A DNA stretch of 64,000 nt from Prosopocoilus inquinatus (GCA_036172665.1 CM069873.1:45664001-45728000); one strand, 5' to 3'. Shown: positions 37,396-51,612, counted from the stretch's first letter. Notes: generated by a model from the letters alone, not told the origin. Numbers and translations: made by a program.

Positions 37396-38737
37396 CTAAT
37401 GTGATATACGAAATTTTCGGACGCAGCAGAAGCTGGAAATAGTTTTAAACGAAACAACACGCATTAGCGTTGTTCCTGTGATGTATCTAATCGATCCTTA
37501 CTCATCTATCATGTTATTTGACGTTTGGATGGACTCCAGTAACTCTGATGTGAGATACGAAATTTTCGGACGCAGCAGAAGCTGGAAATAGTTTTAAACG
37601 AAACAACACGTATTAGCGTTGTTCCTGTGATGTATCTAATCGATCCTTACACATCTATCATGTTATTTGACGTTTCGATGGACTCTAGTAACTCTAATGT
37701 GAGATACGAAATTTTCGGACGCAGCAGAAGCTGGAAATAGTTTTAAACGAAACAACACGCATTAGCATTGTTCCTGTGATGTATCTAATCGATCCTTACT
37801 CATCTATCATGTTATTTGACGTTTCGATGGACTCTAGTAACTCTGATGTGAGATACGAAGTTTTTGGACGCAGCAGGAGCTGGAAATAGTTTTAAACGAA
37901 ACAACACGTATTAGCGTTGTTCCTGTGATGTATCTAATCGATCCTTACTTAGCTACTATGTTATTTGACGTTTCGAAGGACTCCAAAATCTCTAATGTGA
38001 GATACGAAATTTTCGGACGCAGCAGAAGCTAGAAATAGTTTTAATCGAAACAACACGTATTAGCGTTGTTCCTGTGATGTATCTAATCGATCCTTACTCA
38101 TCTATCATGTTATTTGGCGTTTCGATGGACTCCAGTAACTCTGATGTGAGATACAAAGTTTTCGGATGCAGCAGAAGCTGGAAATAGTTTTAAACGATAC
38201 AACACGCATTAGCGTTGTTCCTGTGATGTATCTAATCGATCCTTATTTATCTATCATGTTATTTGACGTTTCAATGGACTCTAGTAACTCTGATGTAAGA
38301 TACGAAGTTTTTGGGCGCAGCAGGAGCTGGAAATAGTTTTAAACGAAACAACACGCATTAGCGTTGTTCCTGTGATGTATCTAATCGATCCTTACTCATC
38401 TATCATGTTATTTGGCGTTTCGATGGACTCCAGTAACTCTGATGTGAGATACAAAGTTTTCGGACGCAGCAGAAGCTGGAATTAGTTTTGAACGAAACAA
38501 CACGTATTAGCGTTGTTCCTGTGATGTATCTAATCGATCCTTACTTAGCTACTATGTTATTTGATGTTTCGATGGACTCCAATAACTCTAAGGTGAGATA
38601 CGAAATTTTCGGACGCAGCAGAAGCTGGAAATAGTTTTAAACGAAACAACACGTATTAGCGTTGTTCCTGTGATGTATCTAATCGATCCTTACTCATCTA
38701 TCATGTTATTTGACGTTTCGATGGACTCTAGTAACTC
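37396..38737 (+). repeat. Nine extra monomers in macro-repeat I
   Basis: Between the two occurrences of ctaatgtgatatac (gtgatatac at 37401 and 38742, 1341 = 9 x 149 apart) lie nine monomers that have no counterpart at the equivalent place in 48.7 kb or 59.7 kb. They include ccttacacatc, gcattagcattg, ctccaaaatctc, gttttaatcg, ggatgcagc and tcaatggactc monomers. Much of this insert reappears, nearly unchanged, at the right end of the window from about 62640. Confidence 0.82.
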
Positions 38738-41640
38738 TAATGTGATATACGAAATTTTCGGACGCAGCAGAAGCTGGAAATAGTTTTAAACGAAACAACA
38801 CGCATTAGCGTTGTTCCTGTGATGTATCTAATCGATCCTTACTCATCTATCATGTTATTTGACGTTTGGATGGACTCCAGTAACTCTGATGTGAGATCCA
38901 AAGTTTTCGAACGCAGCAGAAGCTGGAGATAGTTTCAAACGAAACAACACGCATTAGCGGTGTTCCTGTGATGTATCTAATCGATCCTTACTCATCTATC
39001 ATGTTATTTGGCGTTTCGATGGACTCCAGTAACTCTGATGTGAGATACAAAGTTTTCGGACGCAGCAGAAGCTGGAAATAGTTTTGAACGAAACAACACG
39101 TATTAGCGTTGTTCCTGTGATGTATCTAATCGATCCTTAGTTAGCTACTATGTTATTTGACGTTTCGATGGACTCCAATAACTCTAATGTGAGATACGAA
39201 ATTTTCGGACGCAGCAGAAGCTGGAAATAGTTTTAAACGAAACAACACGTATTAGCGTTGTTCCTGTGATGTATCTAATCGATCCTTACACATCTATCAT
39301 GTTATTTGACGTTTCGATGGACTCTAGTAACTCTAATGTGAGATACGAAATTTTCGGACGCAGCAGAAGCTGGAAATAGTTTTAAACGAAACAACACGCA
39401 TTAGCGTTGTTCCTGTGATGTATCTAATCGATCCTTACTCATCTATCATGTTATTTGACGTTTGGATGGACTCCAGTAACTCTGATGTGAGATACAAAGT
39501 TCTCGGTCGCAGCAGAAGCTGGAAATAATTTTGAACGAAACAACACGTATTAGCGTTGTTCCTGTGATGTATCTAATCGATCCTTACTTATCTACTATGT
39601 TATTTGACGTTTCGATGGACTCTAGTAACTCTGATGTGAGATACGAAGTTTTTGGACGCAGCAGAAGCTGGAAATAGTTTTAAACGAAACAACACGCATT
39701 AGCGTTGTTCCTGTGATGTATCTAATCGATCCTTGCTCATCTATCATGTTATTTGACGTTTGGATGGACTCTAGTAACTCTGATGTGAGATACGAAGTTT
39801 TTGGACGCAGCAGGAGCTGGAAATAGTTTTAAACGAAACAGCACGCATTAGCGTTGTTCCTGTGATGTATCTAATCGATCCTTACTTAGCTACTATGTTA
39901 TTTCACGTTTCGATGGACTCCAATAACTCTGATGTGAGATACAAAGTTTTCGGACGCAGCAGAAGCTGGAAATAGTTTTGAACGAAACAACACGTATCAG
40001 CGTTGTTCCTGTGATGTATCTAATCGATCCTTACTTAGCTACTATGTTATTTGACGTTTCGATGGACTCCAATAACTCTGATGTGAGATACAAAGTTTTC
40101 GGACGCAGCAGAAGCTGGAAATAGTTTTAAACGAAACAACACGCATTAGGGTTGTTCCTGTGATGTATCTAATCGATCCTTACTCATCTATCATTTTATT
40201 TGACGTTTGGATGGACTCCAGTAACTCTGATGTGAGATACAAAGTTTTCGAACGCAGCAGAAGCTGGAGATAGTTTCAAACGAAACAACACGCATTAGCG
40301 TTGTTCCTGTGATGTATCTAATCGATCCTTACTCATCTATCATGTTATTTGGCGTTTCGATGTACTCCAGTAACTCTGATGTGAGATACAAAGTTTTCGG
40401 ACGCAGCAGAAGCTGGAAATAGTTTTGAACGAAACAACACGTATTAGCGTTGTTCCTGTGATGTATCTAATCGATCCTTAGTTAGCTACTATGGTATTTG
40501 ACGTTTCGATGGACTCCAATAACTCTAATGTGAGATACGAAATTTTCGGACGCAGCAGAAGCTGGAAATAGTTTTAAACGAAACAACACGTATTAGCGTT
40601 GTTCCTGTGATGTATCTAATCGATCCTTACTCATCTATCATGTTATTTGGCGTTTCGATGGACTCCAGTAACTCTGACGTGAGATACAAAGTTTTCGGAC
40701 GCAGCAGAAGCTGGAAATAGTTTTAAACGAAACAACACGCATTAGCGTTGTTCCTGTGATGTATCTAATCGATCCTTACTCATCTATCATGTTATTTGAC
40801 GTTTCGATGGACTCTAGTAACTCTGATGTGAGATACGAAGTTTTTGGACGCAGCAGGAGCTGGAAATAGTTTTAAACGAAACAACACGTATTAGCGTTGT
40901 TCCTGTGATGTATCTAATCGATCCTTACTTAGCTACAATGTTATTTGACGTTTCGATGGACTCCAGTAACTCTAATGTGAGATACGAAATTTTCGGACGC
41001 AGCAGAAGCTGGAAATAGTTTTAAACGAAACAACACGTATTAGCGTTGTTCCTGTGATGTATCTAATCGATCCTTACTCATCTATCATGTTATTTGACGT
41101 TTGGATGGACTCCAGTAACTCTGATGTGAGATACAAAGTTTTCGAACGCAGCAGAAGCTGGAGATAGTTTCAAACGAAACAACACGCATTAGCGTTGTTC
41201 CTGTGATGTATCTAATCGATCCTTACTCATCTATCATGTTATTTGGCGTTTCGATGGACTCCAGTAACTCTGATGTGAGATACAAAGTTTTCGGACGCAG
41301 CAGAAGCTGGAAATAGTTTTGAACGAAACAACACGTATTAGCGTTGTTCCTGTGATGTATCTAATCGATCCTTAGTTAGCTACTATGTTATTTGACGTTT
41401 CGATGGACTCCAATAACTCTAATGTGAGATACGAAATTTTCGGACGCAGCAGAAGCTGGAAATAGTTTTAAACGAAACAACACGTATTAGCGTTGTTCCT
41501 GTGATGTATCTAATCGATCCTTACACATCTATCATGTTATTTGACGTTTCGATGGACTCTAGTAACTCTAATGTGAGATACGAAATTTTCGGACGCAGCA
41601 GAAGCTGGAAATAGTTTTAAACGAAACAACACGCATTAGC
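38738..41640 (+). repeat. Macro-repeat segment I-b
   Basis: This segment matches about 48711-51612 (offset 9974 near its middle) and 59736-62638. Markers are gttttcgaacgcag with gtttcaaac, ccttagttagc, ccttacacatc, ctcggtcgcagc with aataattttg, ccttgctc, cacgtatcagcg and actatggtatttg. Within it the gttttcgaacg marker recurs 6 monomers apart (40241 and 41135), as it does in the other copies. Confidence 0.88.
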
Positions 41641-42954
41641 GTTGTTCCTGTGATGTATCTAATCGATCCTTACTCATCTATCATGTTATTTGACGTTTGG
41701 ATGGACTCCAGTAACTCTGATGTGAGATACAAAGTTCTCGGTCGCAGCAGAAGCTGGAAATAATTTTGAACGAAACAACACGTATTAGCGTTGTTCCTGT
41801 GATGTATCTAATCGATCCTTACTTATCTAGTATGTTATTTGACGTTTCGATGGACTCTAGTAACTCTGATGTGAGATACGAAGTTTTTGGACGCAGCAGA
41901 AGCTGGAAATAGTTTTAAACGAAACAACACGCATTAGCGTTGTTCCTGTGATGTATCTAATCGATCCTTACTCATCTATCATGTTATTTGACGTTTGGAT
42001 GGACTCTAGTAACTCTGATGTGAGATACGAAGTTTTTGGACGCAGCAGGAGCTGGAAATAGTTTTAAACGAAACAGCACGCATTAGCGTTGTTCCTGTGA
42101 TGTATCTAATCGATCCTTACTCATCTATCATGTTATTTGGCGTTTCGATGGACTCCAGTAACTCTGACGTGAGATACAAAGTTTTCGGACGCAGCAGAAG
42201 CTGGAAATAGTTTTGGACGAAACAACACGTATTAGCGTTGTTCCTGTGATGTATCTAATCGATCCTTACTTAGCTACTATGTTATTTGACGTTTCGATGG
42301 ACTCCAATAACTCTGATGTGAGATACAAAGTTTTCGGACGCAGCAGAAGCTGGAAATAGTTTTAAACGAAACAACACGCATTAGGGTTGTTCCTGTGATG
42401 TATCTAATCGATCCTTACTCATCTATCATGTTATTTGGCGTTTCGATGGACTCCAGTAACTCTGACGTGAGATACAAAGTTTTCGGACGCAGCAGAAGCT
42501 GGAAATAGTTTTGGACGAAACAACACGTATTAGCGTTGTTCCTGTGATGTATCTAATCGATCCTTACTTAGCTACTATGTTATTTGACGTTTCGATGGAC
42601 TCCAATAACTCTGATGTGAGATACAAAGTTTTCGGACGCAGCAGAAGCTGGAAATAGTTTTAAACGAAACAACACGCATTAGGGTTGTTCCTGTGATGTA
42701 TCTAATCGATCCTTACTCATCTATCATGTTATTTGGCGTCTCGATGGACTCCAGTAACTCTGATGTGAGATACGAAATTATCGGACGCAGCAGAAGCTGG
42801 AAATAGTTTTAAACGAAACAACACGTATTAGCGTTGTTCCTGTGATGTATCTAATCGATCCTTACTCATCTATCATGTTATTTGACGTTTGGATGGACTC
42901 CAGTAACTCTGATGTGAGATACAAAGTTTTCGAACGCAGCAGAAGCTGGAGATA

Positions 42955-43101
42955 GTTTCAAACGAAACAACACGTATTAGCGTTGTTCCTGTGATGTATC
43001 TAATCGATCCTTACTTATCTACTATGTTATTTGACGTTTCGATGGACTCCAGTAACTCTGATGTGATACAAAATTTACGGATGCAGCAGAAGCTGGAAAT
43101 A
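42955..43101 (+). repeat. 147-bp monomer (2-base deletion, gatgtgatac)
   Basis: The deletion is near 43065, with the linked change aaaatttacgg. It opens a chance frame at 42991-43251 (GTG start, ATG at the next codon) through to the TAG of the following monomer. Confidence 0.93.
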
Positions 43102-43250
43102 GTTTTAAACGAAACAACACGCATTACCGTTGTTCCTGTGATGTATCTAATCGATCCTTACTCATCTATCATGTTATTTGGCGTTTCGATGGACTCCGGT
43201 AACTCTGATGTGAGATACAAAGTTTTCGGACGCAGCAGAAGCTGGAAATA

Positions 43251-43397
43251 GTTTTGAACGAAACAACACGTATTAGCGTTGTTCCTGTGATGTATCTAAT
43301 CGATCCTTACTTAGCTACTATGTTATTTGACGTTTCGATGGACTCCAATAACTAATGTGAGATACGAAATTTTCGGACGCAGCAGAAGCTGGAAATA
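43251..43397 (+). repeat. 147-bp monomer (2-base deletion, ataactaatg)
   Basis: The usual ataactctaatg lacks ct near 43353. This is a different deletion site from the gatgtgatac class, although the two types sit two monomers apart. Confidence 0.92.
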
Positions 43398-44887
43398 GTT
43401 TTAAACGAAACAACACGTATTAGCGTTGTTCCTGTGATGTATCTAATCGATCCTTACTCATCTATCATGTTATTTGAAGTTTCGATGGACTCTAGTAACT
43501 CTGATGTGAGATACGAAGTTTTTGGACGCAGCAGTAGCTGGAAATAGTTTTAAACGAAACAACACGCATTAGTGTTGTTCCTGTGATGTATCTAATCGAT
43601 CCTTACTCATCTATCATGTTATTTGACGTTTGGATGGACTCCAGTAACTCTGATGTGAGATACAAAGTTTTCGGACGCAGCAGAAGCTGGAGATAGTTTT
43701 AAACGATACAACACGCATTAGCGTTGTTCCTGTGATGTATCTAATCGATCCTTATTTATCTATCATGTTATTTGACGTTTCGATGGACTCTAGTAACTCT
43801 GATGTGAGATACGAAGTTTTTGGACGCAGCAGGAGCTGGAAATAGTTTTAAACGAAACAACACGTATTAGCGTTGTTCCTGTGATGTATCTAATCGATCC
43901 TTACTTAGCTACTATGTTATTTGACGTTTCGATGGACTCCAGTAACTCTAATGTGAGATACGAAATTTTCGGACGCAGCAGAAGCTGGAAATAGTTTTAA
44001 ACGAAACAACACGTATTAGCGTTGTTCCTGTGATGTATCTAATCGATCCTTACTCATCTATCATGTTATTTGACGTTTGGATGGACTCCAGTAACTCTGA
44101 CGTGAGATACAAAGTTTTCGGACGCAGCAGAAGCTGGAAATAGTTTTGGACGAAACAACACGTATTAGCGTTGTTCCTGTGATGTATCTAATCGATCCTT
44201 ACTTAGCTACTATGTTATTTGACGTTTCGATGGACTCCAATAACTCTGATGTGAGATACAAAGTTTTCGGACGCAGCAGAAGCTGGAAATAGTTTTAAAC
44301 GAAACAACACGCATTAGGGTTGTTCCTGTGATGTATCTAATCGATCCTTACTCATCTATCATGTTATTTGGCGTTTCGATGGACTCCAGTAACTCTGACG
44401 TGAGATACAAAGTTTTCGGACGCAGCAGAAGCTGGAAATAGTTTTGGACGAAACAACACGTATTAGCGTTGTTCCTGTGATGTATCTAATCGATCCTTAC
44501 TTAGCTACTATGTTATTTGACGTTTCGATGGACTCCAATAACTCTGATGTGAGATACAAAGTTTTCGGACGCAGCAGAAGCTGGAAATAGTTTTAAACGA
44601 AACAACACGCATTAGGGTTGTTCCTGTGATGTATCTAATCGATCCTTACTCATCTATCATGTTATTTGGCGTCTCGATGGACTCCAGTAACTCTGATGTG
44701 AGATACGAAATTATCGGACGCAGCAGAAGCTGGAAATAGTTTTAAACGAAACAACACGTATTAGCGTTGTTCCTGTGATGTATCTAATCGATCCTTACTC
44801 ATTTATCATGTTATTTGACGTTTGGATGGACTCCAGTAACTCTGATGTGAGATACAAAGTTTTCGAACGCAGCAGAAGCTGGAGATA

Positions 44888-45034
44888 GTTTCAAACGAAA
44901 CAACACGTATTAGCGTTGTTCCTGTGATGTATCTAATCGATCCTTACTTATCTACTATGTTATTTGACGTTTCGATGGACTCCAGTAACTCTGATGTGAT
45001 ACAAAATTTACGGACGCAGCAGAAGCTGGAAATA
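44888..45034 (+). repeat. 147-bp monomer (2-base deletion, gatgtgatac)
   Basis: This is the second-copy counterpart of the 42955 monomer, in the 13-monomer tandem duplication. It gives the chance open frame at 44924-45184. Confidence 0.93.
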
Positions 45035-45183
45035 GTTTTAAACGAAACAACACGCATTACCGTTGTTCCTGTGATGTATCTAATCGATCCTTACTCATCT
45101 ATCATGTTATTTGGCGTTTCGATGGACTCCGGTAACTCTGATGTGAGATACAAAGTTTTCGGACGCAGCAGAAGCTGGAAATA

Positions 45184-45330
45184 GTTTTGAACGAAACAAC
45201 ACGTATTAGCGTTGTTCCTGTGATGTATCTAATCGATCCTTACTTAGCTACTATGTTATTTGACGTTTCGATGGACTCCAATAACTAATGTGAGATACGA
45301 AATTTTCGGACGCAGCAGAAGCTGGAAATA
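45184..45330 (+). repeat. 147-bp monomer (2-base deletion, ataactaatg)
   Basis: This is the counterpart of the 43251 monomer in copy B of the 13-monomer duplication, with the deletion near 45286. Confidence 0.92.
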
Positions 45331-45722
45331 GTTTTACACGAAACAACACGTATTAGCGTTGTTCCTGTGATGTATCTAATCGATCCTTACTCATCTATCA
45401 TGTTATTTGAAGTTTCGATGGACTCTAGTAACTCTGATGTGAGATACGAAGTTTTTGGACGCAGCAGTAGCTGGAAATAGTTTTAAACGAAACAACACGC
45501 ATTAGTGTTGTTCCTGTGATGTATCTAATCGATCCTTACTCATCTATCATGTTATTTGACGTTTGGATGGACTCCAGTAACTCTGATGTGAGATACAAAG
45601 TTTTCGGACGCAGCAGAAGCTGGAGATAGTTTTAAACGATACAACACGCATTAGCGTTGTTCCTGTGATGTATCTAATCGATCCTTATTTATCTATCATG
45701 TTATTTGACGTTTCGATGGACT

Positions 45723-46663
45723 CTAGTAACTCTGATGTGAGATACGAAGTTTTTGGACGCAGCAGGAGCTGGAAATAGTTTTAAACGAAACAACACGTAT
45801 TAGCGTTGTTCCTGTGATGTATCTAATCGATCCTTACTTAGCTACTATGTTATTTGACGTTTCGATGGACTCCAGTAACTCTAATGTGAGATACGAAATT
45901 TTCGGACGCAGCAGAAGCTGGAAATAGTTTTAAACGAAACAACACGTATTAGCGTTGTTCCTGTGATGTATCTAATCGATCCTTACTCATCTATCATGTT
46001 ATTTGACGTTTGGATGGACTCCAGTAACTCTGATGTGAGATACAAAGTTCTCGGACGCAGCAGAAGCTAGAAATAGTTTTGAACGAAACAACACGTATTA
46101 GCGTTGTTCCTGTGATGTATCTAATCGATCGTTACTTATCTATCATGTTATTTGACGTTTGGATGGACTCCAGTAACTCTGATGTGAGATACAAAGTTTT
46201 CGGACGCAGCAGAAGCTGGAGATAGTTTCAAACGAAACAACACGCATTAGCGTTGTTCCTGTGATGTATCTAATCGATCCTTACTCATCTATCATGTTAT
46301 TTGGCGTTTCGATGGACTCCAGTAACTCTGATGTGAGATACAAACTTTTCGGAAGCAGCAGAAGCTGGAAATAGTTTTGAACGAAACAACACGTATTAGC
46401 GTTGTTCCTGTGATGTATCTAATCGATCCTTACTTAGCTACTATGTTATTTGACGTTTCGATGGACTCCAATATCTCTGATGTGAGATACAAAGTTTTCG
46501 GACGCAGCAGAAGCTGGAAATAGTTTTAAACGAAACAACACGCATTAGGGTTGTTCCTGTGATGTATCTAATCGATCCTTACTCATCTATCATGTTATTT
46601 GACGTTTCGATGGACTCTAGTAACTCTGATGTGAGATACGAAGTTTTTGGACGCAGCAGGAGC
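45723..46663 (+). repeat. 107-monomer-spaced copy of 29790-30730
   Basis: The offset is 15933 (107 x 149 - 10, with five 147-bp monomers between). Shared markers are the gaagctagaaatagttttg tail, gatcgttacttatc, gtttcaaac, and aaacttttcggaagcagc. It links the 13-monomer block to a 46.7-47.3 kb stretch that reads like 30.8-32.1 kb with left-domain insertions (gttgctgtg, ttatttcacg). Confidence 0.78.
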
Positions 46664-47355
46664 TGGAAATAGTTTTAAACGAAACAACACGCATTAGCGT
46701 TGTTCCTGTGATGTATCTAATCGATCCTTACTCATCTATCATGTTATTTGACGTTTGGATGGACTCTAGTAACTCTGATGTGAGATACGAAGTTTTTGGA
46801 CGCAGCAGGAGCTGGAAATAGTTTTAAACGAAACAGCACGCATTAGCGTTGTTCCTGTGATGTATCTAATCGATCCTTATTTATCTATCATGTTATTTGA
46901 CGTTTCGATGGACTCTAGTAACTCTGATGTAAGTTACGAAGTTTTTGGGCGCAGCAGGAGCTGGAAATAGTTTTAAACGAAGCAACACGTATTAGCGTTG
47001 TTGCTGTGATGTATCTAATCGATCCTTACTTAGCTACTATGTTATTTCACGTTTCGATGGACTCCAGTAACTCTAATGTGAGATACGAAATTTTCGGACG
47101 CAGCAGAAGCTGGAAATAGTTTTAAACGAAACAACACGCATTAGCGTTGTTCCTGTGATGTATCTAATCGATCCTTATTTATCTATCATGTTATTTGACG
47201 TTCCGATGGACTCTAGTAACTCTGATGTGAGGTACGAAGTTTTTGGGCGCAGCAGGAGCTCTAAATAGTTTTAAACGAAGCAACACGTATTAGCGTTGTT
47301 CCTGTGATGTATCTAATCGATCCTTACTTATCTATCATGTTATTTGACGTTTGGA

Positions 47356-50300
47356 TGGACTCCAGTAACTCTGATGTGAGATAAAAAGTTTTCGGACGCA
47401 GCAGAAGCTGGAGATAGTTTTAAACGAAACAACACGCATTAGCGTTGTTCCTGTGATGTATCTAATCGATCCTTACTCATCTATCATGTTATTTGGCGTT
47501 TCGATGGACTCCAGTAACTCTGACGTGAGATACAAAGTTTTCGGACGCAGCAGAAGCTGGAAATAGTTTTGAACGAAACAACACGTATTAGCGTTGTTCC
47601 TGTGATGTATCTAATCGATCCTTACTTAGCTACTATGTTATTTGACGTTTCGATGGACTCCAATAACTCTGATGTGAGATACAAAGTTTTCGGACGCAGC
47701 AGAAGCTGGAAATAGTTTTAAACGAAACAACACGCATTAGGGTTGTTCCTGTGATGTATCTAATCGATCCTTACTCATCTATCATGTTATTTGGCGTTTC
47801 GATGGACTCCAGTAACTCTCATGTGAGATACAAAGTTTTCGGACGCAGCAGAAGCTGGAAATAGTTTTAAACGAAACAACACGCATTAGGGTTGTTCCTG
47901 TGATGTATCTAATCGATCCTTACTCATCTATCATTTTATTTGACGTTTGGATGGACTCCAGTAACTCTGATGTGAGATACAAAGTTTACGGACGCAGCAG
48001 AAGCTGGAAATAGATTTAAACGAAACAACACGCATTACCGTTGTTCCTGTGATGTATCTAATCGATCCTTACTCATCTATCATGTTATCTGGCGTTTCGA
48101 TGGACTCCAGTAACTCTGATGTGAGATACGAAGTTTTTGGACGCAGCAGGAGCTGGAAATATTTTTAAACGAAACAACACGTATTAGCGTTGTTCCTGTG
48201 ATGTATCTAATCGATCCTTACTTAGCTACTATGTTATTTGACGTTTCGATGGACTCCAGTAACTCTGACGTGAGATACAAAGTTTTCGGACGCAGCAGAA
48301 GCTGGAAATAGTTTTAAACGAAACAACACGCATTAGCGTTGTTCCTGTGATGTATCTAATCGATCCTTACTCATCTATCATGTTATTTGACGTTTCGATG
48401 GACTCTAGTAACTCTGATGTGAGATACGAAGTTTTTGGACGCAGCAGGAGCTGGAAATAGTTTTAAACGAAACAACACGCATTAACGTTGTTCGTGTGAT
48501 GTATCTAATCGATCCTTAGTTAGCTACTATGTTATTTGACGTTTCGATGGACTCCAATAACTCTAAGGTGAGATACGAAATTTTCGGACGCAGCAGAAGC
48601 TGGAAATAGTTTTAAACGAAACAACACGTATTAGCGTTGTTCCTGTGATGTATCTAATCGATCCTTACTCATCTATCATGTTATTTGACGTTTCGATGGA
48701 CTCTAGTAACTCTAATGTGATATACGAAATTTTCGGACGCAGCAGAAGCTGGAAATAGTTTTAAACGAAACAACACGCATTAGCGTTGTTCCTGTGATGT
48801 ATCTAATCGATCCTTACTCATCTATCATGTTATTTGACGTTTGGATGGACTCCAGTAACTCTGATGTGAGATACAAAGTTTTCGAACGCAGCAGAAGCTG
48901 GAGATAGTTTCAAACGAAACAACACGCATTAGCGTTGTTCCTGTGATGTATCTAATCGATCCTTACTCATCTATCATGTTATTTGGCGTTTCGATGGACT
49001 CCAGTAACTCTGATGTGAGATACAAAGTTTTCGGACGCAGCAGAAGCTGGAAATAGTTTTGAACGAAACAACACGTATTAGCGTTGTTCCTGTGATGTAT
49101 CTAATCGATCCTTAGTTAGCTACTATGTTATTTGACGTTTCGATGGACTCCAATAACTCTAATGTGAGATACGAAATTTTCGGACGCAGCAGAAGCTGGA
49201 AATAGTTTTAAACGAAACAACACGTATTAGCGTTGTTCCTGTGATGTATCTAATCGATCCTTACACATCTATCATGTTATTTGACGTTTCGATGGACTCT
49301 AGTAACTCTAATGTGAGATACGAAATTTTCGGACGCAGCAGAAGCTGGAAATAGTTTTAAACGAAACAACACGCATTAGCGTTGTTCCTGTGATGTATCT
49401 AATCGATCCTTACTCATCTATCATGTTATTTGACGTTTGGATGGACTCCAGTAACTCTGATGTGAGATACAAAGTTCTCGGTCGCAGCAGAAGCTGGAAA
49501 TAATTTTGAACGAAACAACACGTATTAGCGTTGTTCCTGTGATGTATCTAATCGATCCTTACTTATCTACTATGTTATTTGACGTTTCGATGGACTCTAG
49601 TAACTCTGATGTGAGATACGAAGTTTTTGGACGCAGCAGAAGCTGGAAATAGTTTTAAACGAAACAACACGCATTAGCGTTGTTCCTGTGATTATCTAAT
49701 CGATCCTTGCTCATCTATCATGTTATTTGACGTTTGGATGGACTCTAGTAACTCTGATGTGAGATACGAAGTTTTTGGACGCAGCAGGAGCTGGAAATAG
49801 TTTTAAACGAAACAGCACGCATTAGCATTGTTCCTGTGATGTATCTAATCGATCCTTACTTAGCTACTATGTTATTTCACGTTTCGATGGACTCCAATAA
49901 CTCTGATGTGAGATACAAAGTTTTCGGACGCAGCAGAAGCTGGAAATAGTTTTGAACGAAACAACACGTATCAGCGTTGTTCCTGTGATGTATCTAATCG
50001 ATCCTTACTTAGCTACTATGTTATTTGACGTTTCGATGGACTCCAATAACTCTGATGTGAGATACAAAGTTTTCGGACGCAGCAGAAGCTGGAAATAGTT
50101 TTAAACGAAACAACACGCATTAGGGTTGTTCCTGTGATGTATCTAATCGATCCTTACTCATCTATCATTTTATTTGACGTTTGGATGGACTCCAGTAACT
50201 CTGATGTGAGATACAAAGTTTTCGAACGCAGCAGAAGCTGGAGATAGTTTCAAACGAAACATCACGCATTAGCGTTGTTCCTGTGATGTATCTAATCGAT

Positions 50301-51612
50301 CCTTACTCATCTATCATGTTATTTGGCGTTTCGATGGACTCCAGTAACTCTGATGTGAGATAAAAAGTTTTCGGACGCAGCAGAAGCTGGAAATAGTTTT
50401 GAACGAAACAACACGTATTAGCGTTGTTCCTGTGATGTATCTAATCGATCCTTAGTTAGCTACTATGGTATTTGACGTTTCGATGGACTCCAATAACTCT
50501 AATGTGAGATACGAAATTTTCGGACGCAGCAGAAGCTGGAAATAGTTTTAAACGAAACAACACGTATTAGCGTTGTTCCTGTGATGTATCTAATCGATCC
50601 TTACTCATCTATCATGTTATTTGGCGTTTCGATGGACTCCAGTAACTCTGACGTGAGATACAAAGTTTTCGGACGCAGCAGAAGCTGGAAATAGTTTTAA
50701 ACGAAACAACACGCATTAGCGTTGTTCCTGTGATGTATCTAATCGATCCTTACTCATCTATCATGTTATTTGACGTTTCGATGGACTCTAGTAACTCTGA
50801 TGTGAGATACGAAGTTTTTGGACGCAGCAGGAGCTGGAAATAGTTTTAAACGAAACAACACGTATTAGCGTTGTTCCTGTGATGTATCTAATCGATCCTT
50901 ACTTAGCTACAATGTTATTTGACGTTTCGATGGACTCCAGTAACTCTAATGTGAGATACGAAATTTTCGGACGCAGCAGAAGCTGGAAATAGTTTTAAAC
51001 GAAACAACACGTATTAGCGTTGTTCCTGTGATGTATCTAATCGATCCTTACTCATCTATCATGTTATTTGACGTTTGGATGGACTCCAGTAACTCTGATG
51101 TGAGATACAAAGTTTTCGAACGCAGCAGAAGCTGGAGATAGTTTCAAACGAAACAACACGCATTAGCGTTGTTCCTGTGATGTATCTAATCGATCCTTAC
51201 TCATCTATCATGTTATTTGGCGTTTCGATGGACTCCAGTAACTCTGATGTGAGATACAAAGTTTTCGGACGCAGCAGAAGCTGGAAATAGTTTTGAACGA
51301 AACAACACGTATTAGCGTTGTTCCTGTGATGTATCTAATCGATCCTTAGTTAGCTACTATGTTATTTGACGTTTCGATGGACTCCAATAACTCTAATGTG
51401 AGATACGAAATTTTCGGACGCAGCAGAAGCTGGAAATAGTTTTAAACGAAACAACACGTATTAGCGTTGTTCCTGTGATGTATCTAATCGATCCTTACAC
51501 ATCTATCATGTTATTTGACGTTTCGATGGACTCTAGTAACTCTAATGTGAGATACGAAATTTTCGGACGCAGCAGAAGCTGGAAATAGTTTTAAACGAAA
51601 CAACACGCATTA
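47356..51612 (+). repeat. Macro-repeat segment II, near-identical to 58381-62638
   Basis: About 4.26 kb matches 58381-62638 at an offset of 11025-11026 (74 monomers). Only a handful of differences were seen by eye: gtatctaatc versus gtatttaatc (47466/58491), agaagct versus agaaact (48002/59027), a one-base deletion near 49691 only in this copy, and gcattg versus gcgttg (about 49826/60852). The right end at about 51612 switches from the 41.64 kb order to an attagcattg monomer. Confidence 0.92.
49652..49799 (+). repeat. 148-bp monomer (1-base deletion)
   Basis: The sequence reads gtgattatctaatc instead of gtgatgtatctaatc near 49691. The partner position near 60717 is normal, so this deletion arose after, or was not copied in, the 74-monomer duplication. 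Confidence 0.9.

Larger units (their letters stand above)
42152..44084 (+). repeat. 13-monomer tandem duplication, copy A (two 147-bp monomers)
   Basis: The unit is 1933 bp = 13 x 149 - 4, because it contains two 147-bp monomers. Markers are gttttggacg, ggcgtctcg, gaaattatcgg, gatgtgatacaaaattta (about 43060/44993), ccaataactaatg and cagtagctgg with attagtgttg. A 2-monomer sub-duplication (tctgacgtgag + gttttggacg, then ccaataac + gcattaggg) is seen at about 42163 and 42461. Confidence 0.9.
44085..46017 (+). repeat. 13-monomer tandem duplication, copy B (two 147-bp monomers)
   Basis: This copy repeats 42152-44084 with both 2-base deletions, so those deletions predate the duplication. Differences noticed are actcatttatc near 44799, ttacggacgc versus ttacggatgc near 45009, and gttttacacg near 45331. 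After it the array continues with material matching 29.9-30.7 kb. Confidence 0.9.

Noticed and set aside
42991..43251. 86-codon open frame on the plus strand
   Set aside because: It has the same cause, a 147-bp monomer. It ends at the ggaaatag stop present in every monomer of that type.
44924..45184. 86-codon open frame on the plus strand
   Set aside because: It is the copy of the 42991 frame in the second unit of the 13-monomer tandem duplication.
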